A stretch of 64,000 nt of DNA. Origin: Salegentibacter flavus. Lineage in GTDB: Bacteria; Bacteroidota; Bacteroidia; Flavobacteriales; Flavobacteriaceae. How positions within the stretch are numbered: the first letter of the stretch is position 1; each line of letters opens with the position of its first letter. Shown in pieces: positions 34,925-43,535 of this stretch. The notes under the pieces were generated by a model. It saw nothing but the letters and a program-made list of their open reading frames with translations. It had not been told where the DNA came from and made no database searches. Made by a program: the position numbers and the translations under genes. Location: positions 1-64,000 of the forward strand of contig NZ_FOVL01000013.1 of the NCBI RefSeq assembly GCF_900115145.1, given 5' to 3'.

Positions 34925-35860
34925 ATGGAATTCAGAACCAGCATTCCGATAAAGGAAGAACAGCCAAAGATCGGTTACGATTCGAAGTTGCTGCTGTTGG
35001 GATCTTGTTTTGTGGAAAATATAGGAGCAAAACTGGAGTACCATAAGATCAGAAAATTTCAGAATCCTTTTGGGATCTTTTTCCATCCACAGGCTATCGA
35101 AACTTTTCTTGAACGTGTGGTTTCTGGCTATCGATATTTCGAGGAGGATGTTTTCTTTTATAACGAGCGCTGGCACTGTTTCGAGGCGCACTCTGCCCTG
35201 AGTGATCCTGATAAGGATAGAATCCTTGATACATTGAATCAGAAGCTTGACGAAACCCGGGGTTTTTTAAAGGAAACCAGTCACGTAGTGATTACTCTGG
35301 GTACTGCCTGGAATTATACTTTTCTTGAAACCGGATTGTCAGTGGCTAATTGTCATAAACTTCCACAGAAAAACTTTAGAAAGGAATTATCTTCTGTCGC
35401 AAGTATTATTCATGATCTGAAAAAGATCTCAGGCCATCTTGAGCAACTGAATTCCAAAGCAGAGCTAATCTTTACCATCTCGCCTATCAGGCATCTCAGG
35501 GATGGTTTTGTAGAGAACCAGCATAGTAAATCTAATCTCATCAGTGCTGTGCATTCTGCTGGAAAGGGGACATATTTTCCATCTTACGAGATCATGATGG
35601 ATGAGCTTCGGGATTACCGGTTTTATGCTGAAGATATGTTGCATCCATCTCCGGTTGCTATAGACTATATCTGGAAAAGATTCATTGAAACCTGGTTTTC
35701 TGAAGATGCGATGATTACGCTTGCTGAAGTAGAAAATATACAAAAAGGTCTTGCTCATCGTCCTTTCAATCCGGAATCTGAGGCCCATAGCAGTTTTCTT
35801 AAAAAACTGAAGATTCAGGAAGCCAGACTCCGTGAGAAGCATCCTCACCTAAAATTTTAA
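34925..35860 (+). CDS. GSCFA-domain protein
   Basis: This 311-residue protein carries the name motif of the family, LLLGSCFVENIGAKL (residues 19-33), and the further block FQNPFGIFFHPQAIE. The GSCFA fold is related to SGNH/GDSL hydrolases: the Ser of GSC and the late DMLHPSPVAIDYIW (Asp and His) are in the places expected for the catalytic residues. It is cytoplasmic, with no signal peptide. The substrate is unknown. It lies 49 bp after alaS and may share its transcript. Confidence 0.85.
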   Translation: MEFRTSIPIKEEQPKIGYDSKLLLLGSCFVENIGAKLEYHKIRKFQNPFGIFFHPQAIETFLERVVSGYRYFEEDVFFYNERWHCFEAHSALSDPDKDRILDTLNQKLDETRGFLKETSHVVITLGTAWNYTFLETGLSVANCHKLPQKNFRKELSSVASIIHDLKKISGHLEQLNSKAELIFTISPIRHLRDGFVENQHSKSNLISAVHSAGKGTYFPSYEIMMDELRDYRFYAEDMLHPSPVAIDYIWKRFIETWFSEDAMITLAEVENIQKGLAHRPFNPESEAHSSFLKKLKIQEARLREKHPHLKF

Positions 35861-35904
35861 TATTTTATTTACTTTCTACAAACTTTAAATTCATCATAAA
35901 ATCT

Positions 35905-36065
35905 TTTGAGTGAGATTTTATTTTGTATTTTTATATAAGATTTTAAACTTCAGAATTTTAAACCGGTTTCCGGTTTAAGGTGCTGGAATTAAGATTTGTT
36001 TTCTAAAATTTGTTGGGGTAGATTTTAGAAGTTTTAGCTTATGGACGGGTGGGGCCGTCCATAAG
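35905..36065 (+). ncRNA. Candidate structured RNA: promoter plus three hairpins
   Basis: A promoter-like pair TTTG (35905-35908), 17-base spacer and TATTTTTA (35926-35933) is followed by three hairpins in a row: TTAAACCGG/CCGGTTTAA with a TTT loop (35958-35978), TTCTAAAAT/ATTTTAGAA with a twelve-base loop (36001-36030), and CTTATGGACGG/CCGTCCATAAG with a GTGGGG loop (36038-36065). All stems are perfect (9, 9 and 11 bp). The last hairpin is not followed by a T run. The stretch is either a small RNA or the leader of the DUF4230 gene, which starts 80 bp later. Confidence 0.4.
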
Positions 36066-36144
36066 TATTTTATAGAACCACCTAAACTTTCAATTTTGTG
36101 CGATCCTGCGAAAACAATCCCTTCTTTCTTCTAATTAAGGCTTT

Positions 36145-36759
36145 ATGAGAAATTTTCTTATCGGTGCAATTTTAGTGCTCCTTGTCGTATTTGGGGTAAG
36201 GTATTGTGAAAATCGCGATGATGAGCAGGACCGGCTCGAAGCCGATACCAGCTTGCTTCAGGAACAGATAAAAAATGTGGGAAAACTGGTGGTTACCGAA
36301 GGGACTTTCTCCCAGGTTTATAGCTATAAGGATTCCCGTAAATTCTATCTTGATATCTTTTCAGCACGGAAAAAAGCTTTGATTGTGGTTAACGCTACGG
36401 CCACGGTTGCTTACGATCTAAGCAAACTGGAGACCGAAATCGATGAAGAAAATAAAATCGTACGTATTCTGAGTATTCCTGAAGAAGAGATCACGATAAA
36501 TCCAGAGATAAAATATTATGATGTTACCCAGGATTACCTGAACCAGTTTAAGGCTGAAGATCATAATAAGATCAGAAAACGTATTGAAGCCTCCATCAGG
36601 AAAAAAGTAGATAGCTCTACGCTGAAATCCAATGCGCAAAACCGCCTGATTAGCGAGCTTCAAAAGATTTATATTCTCACCAACACTATGGGCTGGACTC
36701 TGGAATATAAAGACCAGCGCTTTTCAAACTCTGAAGATCTAGAAGAAATAAAACTTTAA
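36145..36759 (+). CDS. DUF4230 membrane-anchored protein
   Basis: This 204-residue protein has an N-terminal membrane anchor (residues 4-20) and a mixed alpha/beta domain with the DUF4230 signature (GKLVVTEGTFSQVYSYKDSR, then SARKKALIVVNATATVAYDL, and a helical C-terminal part IRKRIEASIRKKVDSSTL). The family is widespread in Bacteria and of unknown function. It ends one base from the convergent aromatic hydroxylase gene with no terminator between them. Three strong hairpins lie upstream. Confidence 0.85.
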   Translation: MRNFLIGAILVLLVVFGVRYCENRDDEQDRLEADTSLLQEQIKNVGKLVVTEGTFSQVYSYKDSRKFYLDIFSARKKALIVVNATATVAYDLSKLETEIDEENKIVRILSIPEEEITINPEIKYYDVTQDYLNQFKAEDHNKIRKRIEASIRKKVDSSTLKSNAQNRLISELQKIYILTNTMGWTLEYKDQRFSNSEDLEEIKL

Positions 36760-36760
36760 G

Positions 36761-38518
36761 CTATCCGCTAACAAGTTTTTCGTCGATAAGCTCCAAACCG
36801 CCTTCGATGAGATGGCTTATGTCCGGACGTCTTATTTTGACTTTTTCCAGGTTCTGTAATGCTTCTTTGGCCAAATCTTCGTCTTTTCCTGCGGTGAGTT
36901 CATAGATTTCCACACTCAGCAGCCAGTCGTTTGGATGGTATTTAACCAAAAGGTCCAGCACGGCCTGTAAAGAGAATTTTGCATTTTTCCCTTCTCTTAT
37001 GTTTCTAACCGAAGCATAGAGTTCTTCTAATTCCTGGCGTTCAGGGGTTTTCTTGCTTTTAATCGTGGTGCTCGACGGGGTGTGGGTTATGAGATCAAAA
37101 GACTCTGCATCGGCCGGGCCAGCAAATGCCGAGATTATTTCTTTTCCTACCGCCATATCGAATTTTCCCCACTCGGGTTTAAAGAGAATTTCCTTTCCAT
37201 AATTGACGGTGCAGTTTTTAAAGCTTATCAGGATTATTTTTCCTTGCAAATTACGGGTTCCGGTAATTATCTCTCCTGAAACTTTTATCCCGCCTTCAAA
37301 TTCGAGTTCAATTTCTTCCCCTTCGTAAATATCATAGGCCCGAAGATCTCTTGGGCTCATATCTTCAATAGCCAGGTTGATGCCTTTAAGGCTTCCTACC
37401 GGGGAGCCGAAACCATCGGGGTGATTGCTCGTGCCGTGGCCAACCAATTCTTTTTCCCGGTGTGAAAGGGCGGTTTTTCCGGTTGTTTGTACATAAATCG
37501 GTTTCCCCTCAAATTCAATGACCCTTGAGAAATCACCGGAGATCTGAAGTCCTGTACTTAGCTCTACAGTGCCTATGTTTTTTGATTCTATTAATTTCTG
37601 GATCCCTGAAAGGCCTCCACGTCTAAGTGCCATTTTATTGGCAAACTCTTCCAGCACCGAACTTAAATGGGCAAAATCGGGAGTGACGTAAAGCTGAGGT
37701 TGAGGTTTGGTAATATCGAAGTCCTGTTTGCTGGCTTCAAGAGTATAAGGGATCTTCTTCACTTTATCGGTCATACACCAGGTGCTCTCTCCTATAGAAG
37801 ACAGCAGGCCGGCGCCGTAGATCTTGGGGTCTTCCGGGGTTCCTATCAGGCCGTATTCAACGGTCCACCAATGCAGGTTCCTTATCTGGGCCATTTCACT
37901 GGGTTTTTCCATATTATTTTGCAGCTCATCCACTTTTTTCTCTGCTGCCTCGATTTCCTCCTGGGGAGTATCTTCGGCTTCTTTTATAATCGATAAATGT
38001 CTTATCGCCTCATACATCTCATAATCTTTCGCGCTGGAAATGGCCTTGCAGCCAATCTCTCCAAAACGTCTTAGGTACTCTGCGTATTCAGGGTTAGCTA
38101 TGATAGGAGCGTGGCCGGCGCCTTCGTGAATAATATCGGGGGCCGGGGTGTATTCTATATGTTCCAGTTGGCGGATTTCGCTGGCAATAACCAGCACATT
38201 ATAGGCCTGAAATTCCATAAAAGCCGCCGGCGGAATAAATCCGTCTACCGCCACTGCTGCCCAACCAATTTCCTTTAAAATACGGTTCATTCCGTACATA
38301 TTCGGAATGCTGTCTATAGAAATCCCAGTTTGCCGAAGTCCCTCCAGGTAAGATTCGTGGGCCACCTTGCTCAGGTAGTCTACATTTTTCCGCATTACAT
38401 AGCGCCATACCGCCTGATTTACAGGGGTGTAATCTTCATGGTTTTGTGGTTTTATGTATTGCTGAAGATGGGCAGGAAGCCTGTCCAGAATTTCATTGGA
38501 TTCAATTTTATCTAACAT
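36761..38518 (-). CDS. Aromatic amino acid hydroxylase (phenylalanine 4-monooxygenase type)
   Basis: This 585-residue protein has a pterin-dependent hydroxylase domain in its first 330 residues. The iron site is visible: HEGAGHAP supplies the two His ligands, and the downstream EYGLIGTPED segment supplies the Glu. FQAYNVLVIASEIRQLEHIE and YEAIRHLSIIKEAED match this group. It would convert Phe to Tyr using tetrahydropterin and oxygen. The C-terminal 250 residues form an extra domain absent from the short bacterial PhhA (about 260-300 residues), as in other long Bacteroidota versions. hutU, an amino acid breakdown gene, lies nearby on the same strand. Confidence 0.88.
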   Translation of the reverse strand: MLDKIESNEILDRLPAHLQQYIKPQNHEDYTPVNQAVWRYVMRKNVDYLSKVAHESYLEGLRQTGISIDSIPNMYGMNRILKEIGWAAVAVDGFIPPAAFMEFQAYNVLVIASEIRQLEHIEYTPAPDIIHEGAGHAPIIANPEYAEYLRRFGEIGCKAISSAKDYEMYEAIRHLSIIKEAEDTPQEEIEAAEKKVDELQNNMEKPSEMAQIRNLHWWTVEYGLIGTPEDPKIYGAGLLSSIGESTWCMTDKVKKIPYTLEASKQDFDITKPQPQLYVTPDFAHLSSVLEEFANKMALRRGGLSGIQKLIESKNIGTVELSTGLQISGDFSRVIEFEGKPIYVQTTGKTALSHREKELVGHGTSNHPDGFGSPVGSLKGINLAIEDMSPRDLRAYDIYEGEEIELEFEGGIKVSGEIITGTRNLQGKIILISFKNCTVNYGKEILFKPEWGKFDMAVGKEIISAFAGPADAESFDLITHTPSSTTIKSKKTPERQELEELYASVRNIREGKNAKFSLQAVLDLLVKYHPNDWLLSVEIYELTAGKDEDLAKEALQNLEKVKIRRPDISHLIEGGLELIDEKLVSG

Positions 38519-38600
38519 AATCGCAAGCCTTAATTTTGATCTAAATATAAAGAATTATGCCTGAAATTAAGAATAAGTCAATGAAAACCCCTGTAAATTA

Positions 38601-38627
38601 TAAATGCCCCTTTTGGAGGGGCATTTA
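38601..38627 (-). terminator. Terminator after the DUF4136 gene
   Basis: TAAATGCCCC (38601-38610) pairs perfectly with GGGGCATTTA (38618-38627) over a seven-base loop. It lies between the DUF4136 gene and the hydroxylase gene, both on the minus strand. Confidence 0.8.
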
Positions 38628-38644
38628 TGATATTATTTCCAGTT

Positions 38645-39187
38645 CTATCGGTCTGAGCCGGGAGGGTATTTCTCCAGGATCTTTTGAACAATTTCGTTAA
38701 TTCTTTCCTGTTTTTTATTCACTTCGCGGGCAAGAGCGGCGGTACCCATTCCCTGCCATACGAGTTCTTTGTCTTCAGCATCAATTAGGTCAATATAAAG
38801 AGTGCCTTCGCTGGTACGGCTTACGGTGTTATAGCCTGAACCCCAGTACCACGGATGCCATCCCCAACCGTATCCCCAGCCCATCATATTGTTCTGGTAG
38901 ATGTTAATGTTCTCGTTGGTTTTGGTGAAAATACTTACCAGCATATCAGGATTATCAGATTTGGTAAAACCTTTCGCCTGCATTTCTGATTCAATGGCTC
39001 TTAAAATACGCTTTTTGTCAAGATCTGAAATTTCAGCTTTATCGATTCCGGGCTTAAAAAAGGCGTAGGTCTGGTAAGAATTGAAATCGGCTTCACGATC
39101 GTAATCTGAAGCAACCCTTACGCTGCTACAGGAGGTAAGAAAAACTGCAAGTAGCAGTAAAATCGGAGTAATTTTTAAGAATCTCAT
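38645..39187 (-). CDS. DUF4136 lipoprotein
   Basis: This 180-residue lipoprotein has a signal sequence with lipobox LTSC (Cys20) and a DUF4136 domain, marked by SVRVASDYDREADFNSYQTY near the N-terminus and IDLIDAEDKELVWQGMGTA near the C-terminus. The middle holds a Trp/Gly-rich stretch (MGWGYGWGWHPWYWGSGY), common in this family. It is periplasmic or on the outer membrane; function is unknown. It lies 17 bp downstream of hutU on the same strand. Confidence 0.9.
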   Translation of the reverse strand: MRFLKITPILLLLAVFLTSCSSVRVASDYDREADFNSYQTYAFFKPGIDKAEISDLDKKRILRAIESEMQAKGFTKSDNPDMLVSIFTKTNENINIYQNNMMGWGYGWGWHPWYWGSGYNTVSRTSEGTLYIDLIDAEDKELVWQGMGTAALAREVNKKQERINEIVQKILEKYPPGSDR

Positions 39188-39204
39188 AGGTGTAGTTTTT
39201 AAAT

Positions 39205-41202
39205 TTAGTCTAATAAGCGGGAGTCTACCATATTCGGGATGCTGAGTTGTAAACGGGGCTCCATTTCCATAGCGCGTTTTGCAGTAAAAACCGCACCCTC
39301 ATTTCTGGCCCAGCTTCGTCTTGCAATTCCGTTATTCACATCCCAGAAAAGCATAGATTTTAAGCGCTCTTCCGACTCCTTATTACCCTCAAGAATCATA
39401 CCAAATCCACCGTTAATAACCTCTCCCCAACCTACACCACCGCCATTATGAATGCTTACCCAGGTGGCGCCTCTAAAGCTATCTCCAATAACATTTTGTA
39501 TAGCCATATCGGCTGTGAATTGGGAGCCATCATAGATATTGGAGGTCTCCCGGTACGGCGAATCGGTTCCCGAAACATCGTGATGGTCTCGTCCTAAAAT
39601 CACCGGCCCGATCTCTCCCCGGGCTATGGCATCGTTAAAGGCTTTAGCAATTTTTATTCTTCCTTCAGCATCAGCATAAAGGATCCTGGCCTGGGACCCA
39701 ACTACCAGTTTATTTTCTCTCGCTCCTTTAATCCATTTAATATTGTCGGCCATTTGCTGTTGGATTTCCTGGGGAGAATTTTCTTTGAGTTCCTCCAGCA
39801 CCTTTGCGGCTATGGCATCGGTTTTTTCCAGATCTTTTTCATTACCGCTGGCACAAACCCAGCGAAAAGGACCGAATCCAAAATCGAAACACATTGGCCC
39901 CATGATATCCTGTACATAACTGGAGTATTTAAAATCCCTGCCGTTATCAGCAAAGATATCGGCTCCGGCACGACCTGCTTCCAGCAAAAAGGCGTTTCCG
40001 TAATCGAAAAAGTAGGTGCCTTTCGCCGTGTGGGCGTTGATGGCTTTCACCTGCCTGCGCAGACTCTCCTGAACTTTCTTTTTGAATTCCTCCGGATCTT
40101 CCGCCATCATTTTATTGGCCTCTTCCAGGCTCAGGTCTGCAGGATAGTAACCTCCGGCCCAGGGATTATGTAAGGAAGTTTGATCGCTACCCAAATCAAT
40201 ATAAATGTTTTCCCTGTCGAAATGTTCCCATACCTCCACGATATTCCCCTGATAGGCGATGGAAACTATTTCTTTGTTTTCTTTTGCCTGCTTTACTCTT
40301 ATCCCTAATTCCGAAAGATCACTAATCACTTCATCAACCCACCCCTGACTGTGACGGGTTTGCGTTGCTTTAGGATTTACTTCTGCACAAACTGTTATGC
40401 AACCGGCTATGTTTCCAGCCTTGGGTTGCGCTCCACTCATACCTCCAAGGCCGGAGGTGACGAATAATTTTCCTTCCAGGTCTTCTCCCGATTTGGCGAT
40501 CTTCCTGCCGGCATTCAGAACTGTGATGGTGGTGCCGTGCACAATCCCTTGCGGCCCTATATACATATAGCTTCCCGCAGTCATTTGCCCATACTGGGTA
40601 ACGCCCAGCGCATTAAATTTCTCCCAGTCATCAGGTTTAGAATAGTTCGGAATCATCATACCGTTGGTGACTACCACCCTGGGTGCTTTATTATGTGAAG
40701 GAAATAAGCCCATTGGATGTCCGCTGTACATTACCAAAGTCTGTTCATCATCCATTTGCGCCAGGTACTGCATAGTAAGCAGGTATTGAGCCCAATTCTG
40801 AAAAACAGCTCCGTTTCCGCCATAGGTGATAAGCTCTTCGGGGTGCTGAGCTACCTTTGGGTCCAAATTGTTTTGTATCATCAGCATGATCCCTCTTGCC
40901 TGAGGGGTTTTTCCGGGATAATCTTCAATAGAACGGGCGTAAATTTCATAATCAGGTTTAAACCTGTGCATATAAATGCGCCCGTATTTTTCCAGTTCTT
41001 CCTTGAACTCGGCTAAAAGCTCCTCGTGATGCCTTGGTTTAAAATACCGGAGCGCATTTTTTAAGGCCAGCTTCTTTTCTTCTTCCGTGAGTATTTCCTT
41101 GCGCTTTGGTGCGTGGTTCACGGTGTTATTATAGGCTTTCTTTGCCGGTAAGATTTCGGGTATTCCCTGTAGTATTTGCTCTTTGAAACTTAGCTTTGTC
41201 AT
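39205..41202 (-). CDS. hutU: Urocanate hydratase
   Basis: This 665-residue cytoplasmic enzyme adds water to urocanate in histidine breakdown, using tightly bound NAD. Conserved blocks include EELITYGGNGAVFQNWAQYL, YSGHPMGLFPSH, GPQGIVHGTTITVLNAGR, VTSGLGGMSGAQPKA and the NAD-binding ISIHNGGGVGWGE region (here VSIHNGGGVGWGEVINGG). It is about 100 residues longer than the E. coli-type enzyme (about 555), as in other long HutU forms. It overlaps by four bases the small Cys-rich gene just upstream. No hutH, hutI or hutG is in the window. Confidence 0.93.
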   Translation of the reverse strand: MTKLSFKEQILQGIPEILPAKKAYNNTVNHAPKRKEILTEEEKKLALKNALRYFKPRHHEELLAEFKEELEKYGRIYMHRFKPDYEIYARSIEDYPGKTPQARGIMLMIQNNLDPKVAQHPEELITYGGNGAVFQNWAQYLLTMQYLAQMDDEQTLVMYSGHPMGLFPSHNKAPRVVVTNGMMIPNYSKPDDWEKFNALGVTQYGQMTAGSYMYIGPQGIVHGTTITVLNAGRKIAKSGEDLEGKLFVTSGLGGMSGAQPKAGNIAGCITVCAEVNPKATQTRHSQGWVDEVISDLSELGIRVKQAKENKEIVSIAYQGNIVEVWEHFDRENIYIDLGSDQTSLHNPWAGGYYPADLSLEEANKMMAEDPEEFKKKVQESLRRQVKAINAHTAKGTYFFDYGNAFLLEAGRAGADIFADNGRDFKYSSYVQDIMGPMCFDFGFGPFRWVCASGNEKDLEKTDAIAAKVLEELKENSPQEIQQQMADNIKWIKGARENKLVVGSQARILYADAEGRIKIAKAFNDAIARGEIGPVILGRDHHDVSGTDSPYRETSNIYDGSQFTADMAIQNVIGDSFRGATWVSIHNGGGVGWGEVINGGFGMILEGNKESEERLKSMLFWDVNNGIARRSWARNEGAVFTAKRAMEMEPRLQLSIPNMVDSRLLD

Positions 41203-41369
41203 TTTTGGGTGTTGGTTTTTTTATTGTATCCGTAAGGGCAGTGACGGCAACCGCTTTCGCAACAATAACCACGTTTAAGATGATATTGTTCGGTAAAGCA
41301 GCGGTAACCTTCTGGGGTAAGATAGTAATCCCCTTCTTCCAACGGAATTCTTTTCTTTAAAAAACTCAT
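41199..41369 (-). CDS. Small Cys-rich protein (DUF5522 type)
   Basis: This 56-residue protein begins MSFLKKRIPLEEGDYYLTPE and carries C-x2-H-type Cys clusters (RGYCCESGCRHCPYGY), five Cys and a His in a short space, likely binding a metal ion. The ATG at 41369 is chosen over one five codons upstream because it starts with the conserved region. Its stop overlaps the hutU start as ATGA, so the two are translationally coupled. The family is conserved next to varied genes in Bacteroidota; function is unknown. Confidence 0.75.
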   Translation of the reverse strand: MSFLKKRIPLEEGDYYLTPEGYRCFTEQYHLKRGYCCESGCRHCPYGYNKKTNTQK

Positions 41370-41401
41370 ACCACAAAAATACAATTTCTTAACTTGAATG
41401 C

Positions 41402-41728
41402 GTGATTTTGATCGTCAACAAATATCTGCTCGGGAAGCAGTTTAAAGGGGTAAGCATCTGGCCTTTTGTAATCCTCAGAACCAGGGAGCTTAAAGATGAT
41501 CAATATTTTATAAATCACGAAAAAATTCACCTCCGGCAACAGATTGAACTTTTTATCCTCCCTTTTTATATCTGGTATCTATTAGAATATTTCTACAGAC
41601 TTTTTCAATACAAGGATACTTTTCTGGCATATAAAAATATTAGTTTTGAGCGGGAAGCCTATACCCAGGAAATGAAAGAGGATTATCTTTCTGAACGAAA
41701 ATTCTGGGCTTTTTTGCAGTTTTTATAG
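41402..41728 (+). CDS. Small HExxH membrane-associated protein
   Basis: This 108-residue protein contains HEKIH (residues 38-42, in FINHEKIHLRQQIEL), the zinc-peptidase motif, followed by a hydrophobic stretch (residues 49-64) and a later Glu-rich segment SFEREAYTQEM that could supply a third ligand. It opens with a GTG codon; no in-frame ATG is available upstream. It is far smaller than known M48 or M56 peptidases, whose HExxH helix and following transmembrane helix it resembles. It stands 32 bp before the PLP enzyme gene. Activity is unproven. Confidence 0.7.
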   Translation: MILIVNKYLLGKQFKGVSIWPFVILRTRELKDDQYFINHEKIHLRQQIELFILPFYIWYLLEYFYRLFQYKDTFLAYKNISFEREAYTQEMKEDYLSERKFWAFLQFL

Positions 41729-41760
41729 CAGGGCGATTCAGATTTTGAGATATTTGCAGA

Positions 41761-42696
41761 ATGCCGGAACCACTGAATTTTGATATTTCTGTATCTTCTG
41801 AAAATCAGTTTATTGCTGAATTTCCTCAGAACATATCTCTCTACCTGAAACGCGAAGATTTATTGCATCCAGAGGTCTCCGGCAATAAGTTCAGAAAGAT
41901 AAAATATAACCTGAAGGAGGCTCTTCGCCAAAACAAAGGAACATTGCTCACTTTTGGAGGCGCTTTTTCGAATCATATCACAGCCACGGCTGCTGCCGGA
42001 AAAATTGCCGGTATAAAAACCATCGGGGTGATTCGCGGTGAAGAACTTGGGGAAGATCTTTTAAAAACCCTCGATGGGAATCCCAGCCTTAAATTCGCAC
42101 ATTCCTGCGGAATGCGACTTCATTTCATAAGCCGGAAAGAATACCGTGAAAAAACTACCCTTGTTTTTCAGCAAAAATTACGGGAAGAATTTGGTGACTT
42201 TTATCTGCTTCCCGAAGGAGGAACAAATGACCTGGCTGTAAATGGCTGTAAGGAAATTCTAGGGCCCGGCGACGAAGAATTCAACTATATCTGTTGCGCA
42301 GTCGGAACCGGGGGAACAATTTCCGGAATAATTAATGCCTCGGGCATACATCAACTTATTTTGGGATTCCCGGCCCTGAAAGGTGATTTTCTTGCTGAAG
42401 AAATACGTAAATACAGCGAAAAAAACAATTGGGAGCTAATACTAAACTATCATTTTAGCGGTTATGCTAAGGTGAATTCGGAATTGATAAATTTTATTAA
42501 TAAATTCAAAAAAAAATATCAAATTCAACTCGATCCTATATATACGGGAAAATTAGTTTTTGGTATTTTTGACCAAATAAAAAGAGGGAAATTCCCTGCC
42601 GGGTCTAAGATCCTTGCTATTCATACAGGCGGACTCCAGGGAATTGAAGGTGTTAATAAAGTCTTAAGGAAAAAGAATCTGCCCCTAATCAATTAA
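41761..42696 (+). CDS. PLP-dependent deaminase (ACC deaminase / D-cysteine desulfhydrase family)
   Basis: This 311-residue enzyme has the type II PLP fold. The cofactor Lys lies in SGNKFRKIKYNL (residue 43), preceded by LKREDLLHPE. Later come LTFGGAFSNHITATAAAGK and the phosphate-binding CCAVGTGGTISGI. This matches the 1-aminocyclopropane-1-carboxylate deaminase/D-cysteine desulfhydrase family; sequence alone does not tell which substrate is used. It starts a three-gene run (4 bp gaps) with a glucosaminidase lipoprotein and hemL. Confidence 0.85.
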   Translation: MPEPLNFDISVSSENQFIAEFPQNISLYLKREDLLHPEVSGNKFRKIKYNLKEALRQNKGTLLTFGGAFSNHITATAAAGKIAGIKTIGVIRGEELGEDLLKTLDGNPSLKFAHSCGMRLHFISRKEYREKTTLVFQQKLREEFGDFYLLPEGGTNDLAVNGCKEILGPGDEEFNYICCAVGTGGTISGIINASGIHQLILGFPALKGDFLAEEIRKYSEKNNWELILNYHFSGYAKVNSELINFINKFKKKYQIQLDPIYTGKLVFGIFDQIKRGKFPAGSKILAIHTGGLQGIEGVNKVLRKKNLPLIN

Positions 42697-42700
42697 TAAG

Positions 42701-43531
42701 ATGAGGATAAAGTACATACTTTTATTGATTTTAGCTTCGGCTTTTGCTGTTTCCTGCGGGAGCAAGAAAAAAGTGATAACTAAAAAGAAGAATGATTCCG
42801 GACCGCGCGTAGAGCTTCCGTCACCTCGCGAAAATACTAACCAGGATTCCCGTATTCAGAAAATAGAAACCCTGGAGCCCTCACCGCGACGTTATAGCGT
42901 AGAAGACTATATCAAGGATTTTTCGGGTATCGCTCAGGAGGAAATGCGCTTGTATAATATTCCTGCCAGTATCACTCTGGCTCAGGGGATACTGGAATCT
43001 GGTGCAGGACAAGGGGATCTCTCCCGCCGCGCTAATAATCACTTCGGAATAAAATGTCATGACTGGGATGGTCCCAGGGTTTATCACGACGATGACGCCC
43101 GTGGGGAATGTTTTAGAAAATATAAAGATGCAAGGTATTCCTATAGGGATCATTCGTTGTTTCTTACTGAAAGAGCTCGTTATGCTACACTCTTTGATCT
43201 GAGTACCGATGATTATAAGGCCTGGGCCCGCGGTCTCAGAAAGGCCGGGTATGCAACTGATAGGAAATATCCTGAAAAACTGATCGGTATCATTGAGCGC
43301 TACGAGCTATATCGCTACGATGCCGATGTTCTAAAAAGACCTTCGCCCAGCTATACCCATAATCCGGAACCTTCAGAATTAACTTACCGTGTTGAAAAGG
43401 GGGACACCCTTTACGGGATCGCAAAACGACACAATATTTCAGTGGAAGATTTACAGCGTTACAACGACTTAAAAGACGAAAGCCTTGCTGTAGGGCAGAT
43501 ATTATATATAATTTCATCTTCAGAATTTTAA
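42701..43531 (+). CDS. Glucosaminidase-LysM lipoprotein (cell wall hydrolase)
   Basis: This 276-residue lipoprotein has a lipobox AVSC (Cys19), a basic and disordered linker, a glucosaminidase domain (about 70-205; [20 protein letters not shown], then [20 protein letters not shown] and [18 protein letters not shown]), and a C-terminal LysM domain (about 228-272; [20 protein letters not shown]). The Glu of [11 protein letters not shown] is the likely catalytic acid. It would cut glycan strands of peptidoglycan at the outer membrane. It lies 4 bp from both neighbours. Confidence 0.93.
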   Translation: MRIKYILLLILASAFAVSCGSKKKVITKKKNDSGPRVELPSPRENTNQDSRIQKIETLEPSPRRYSVEDYIKDFSGIAQEEMRLYNIPASITLAQGILESGAGQGDLSRRANNHFGIKCHDWDGPRVYHDDDARGECFRKYKDARYSYRDHSLFLTERARYATLFDLSTDDYKAWARGLRKAGYATDRKYPEKLIGIIERYELYRYDADVLKRPSPSYTHNPEPSELTYRVEKGDTLYGIAKRHNISVEDLQRYNDLKDESLAVGQILYIISSSEF

Positions 43532-43535
43532 AAAT

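Noticed and set aside
36038-36065. Simple terminator of the GSCFA gene
   Set aside because: The hairpin lies over 170 bp after the stop, has no clear T run and follows two other hairpins.
36418-36663. Antisense frames inside DUF4230, alaS, hemL and other genes
   Set aside because: They overlap strong genes completely, have no family motif and follow codon-shadow patterns.
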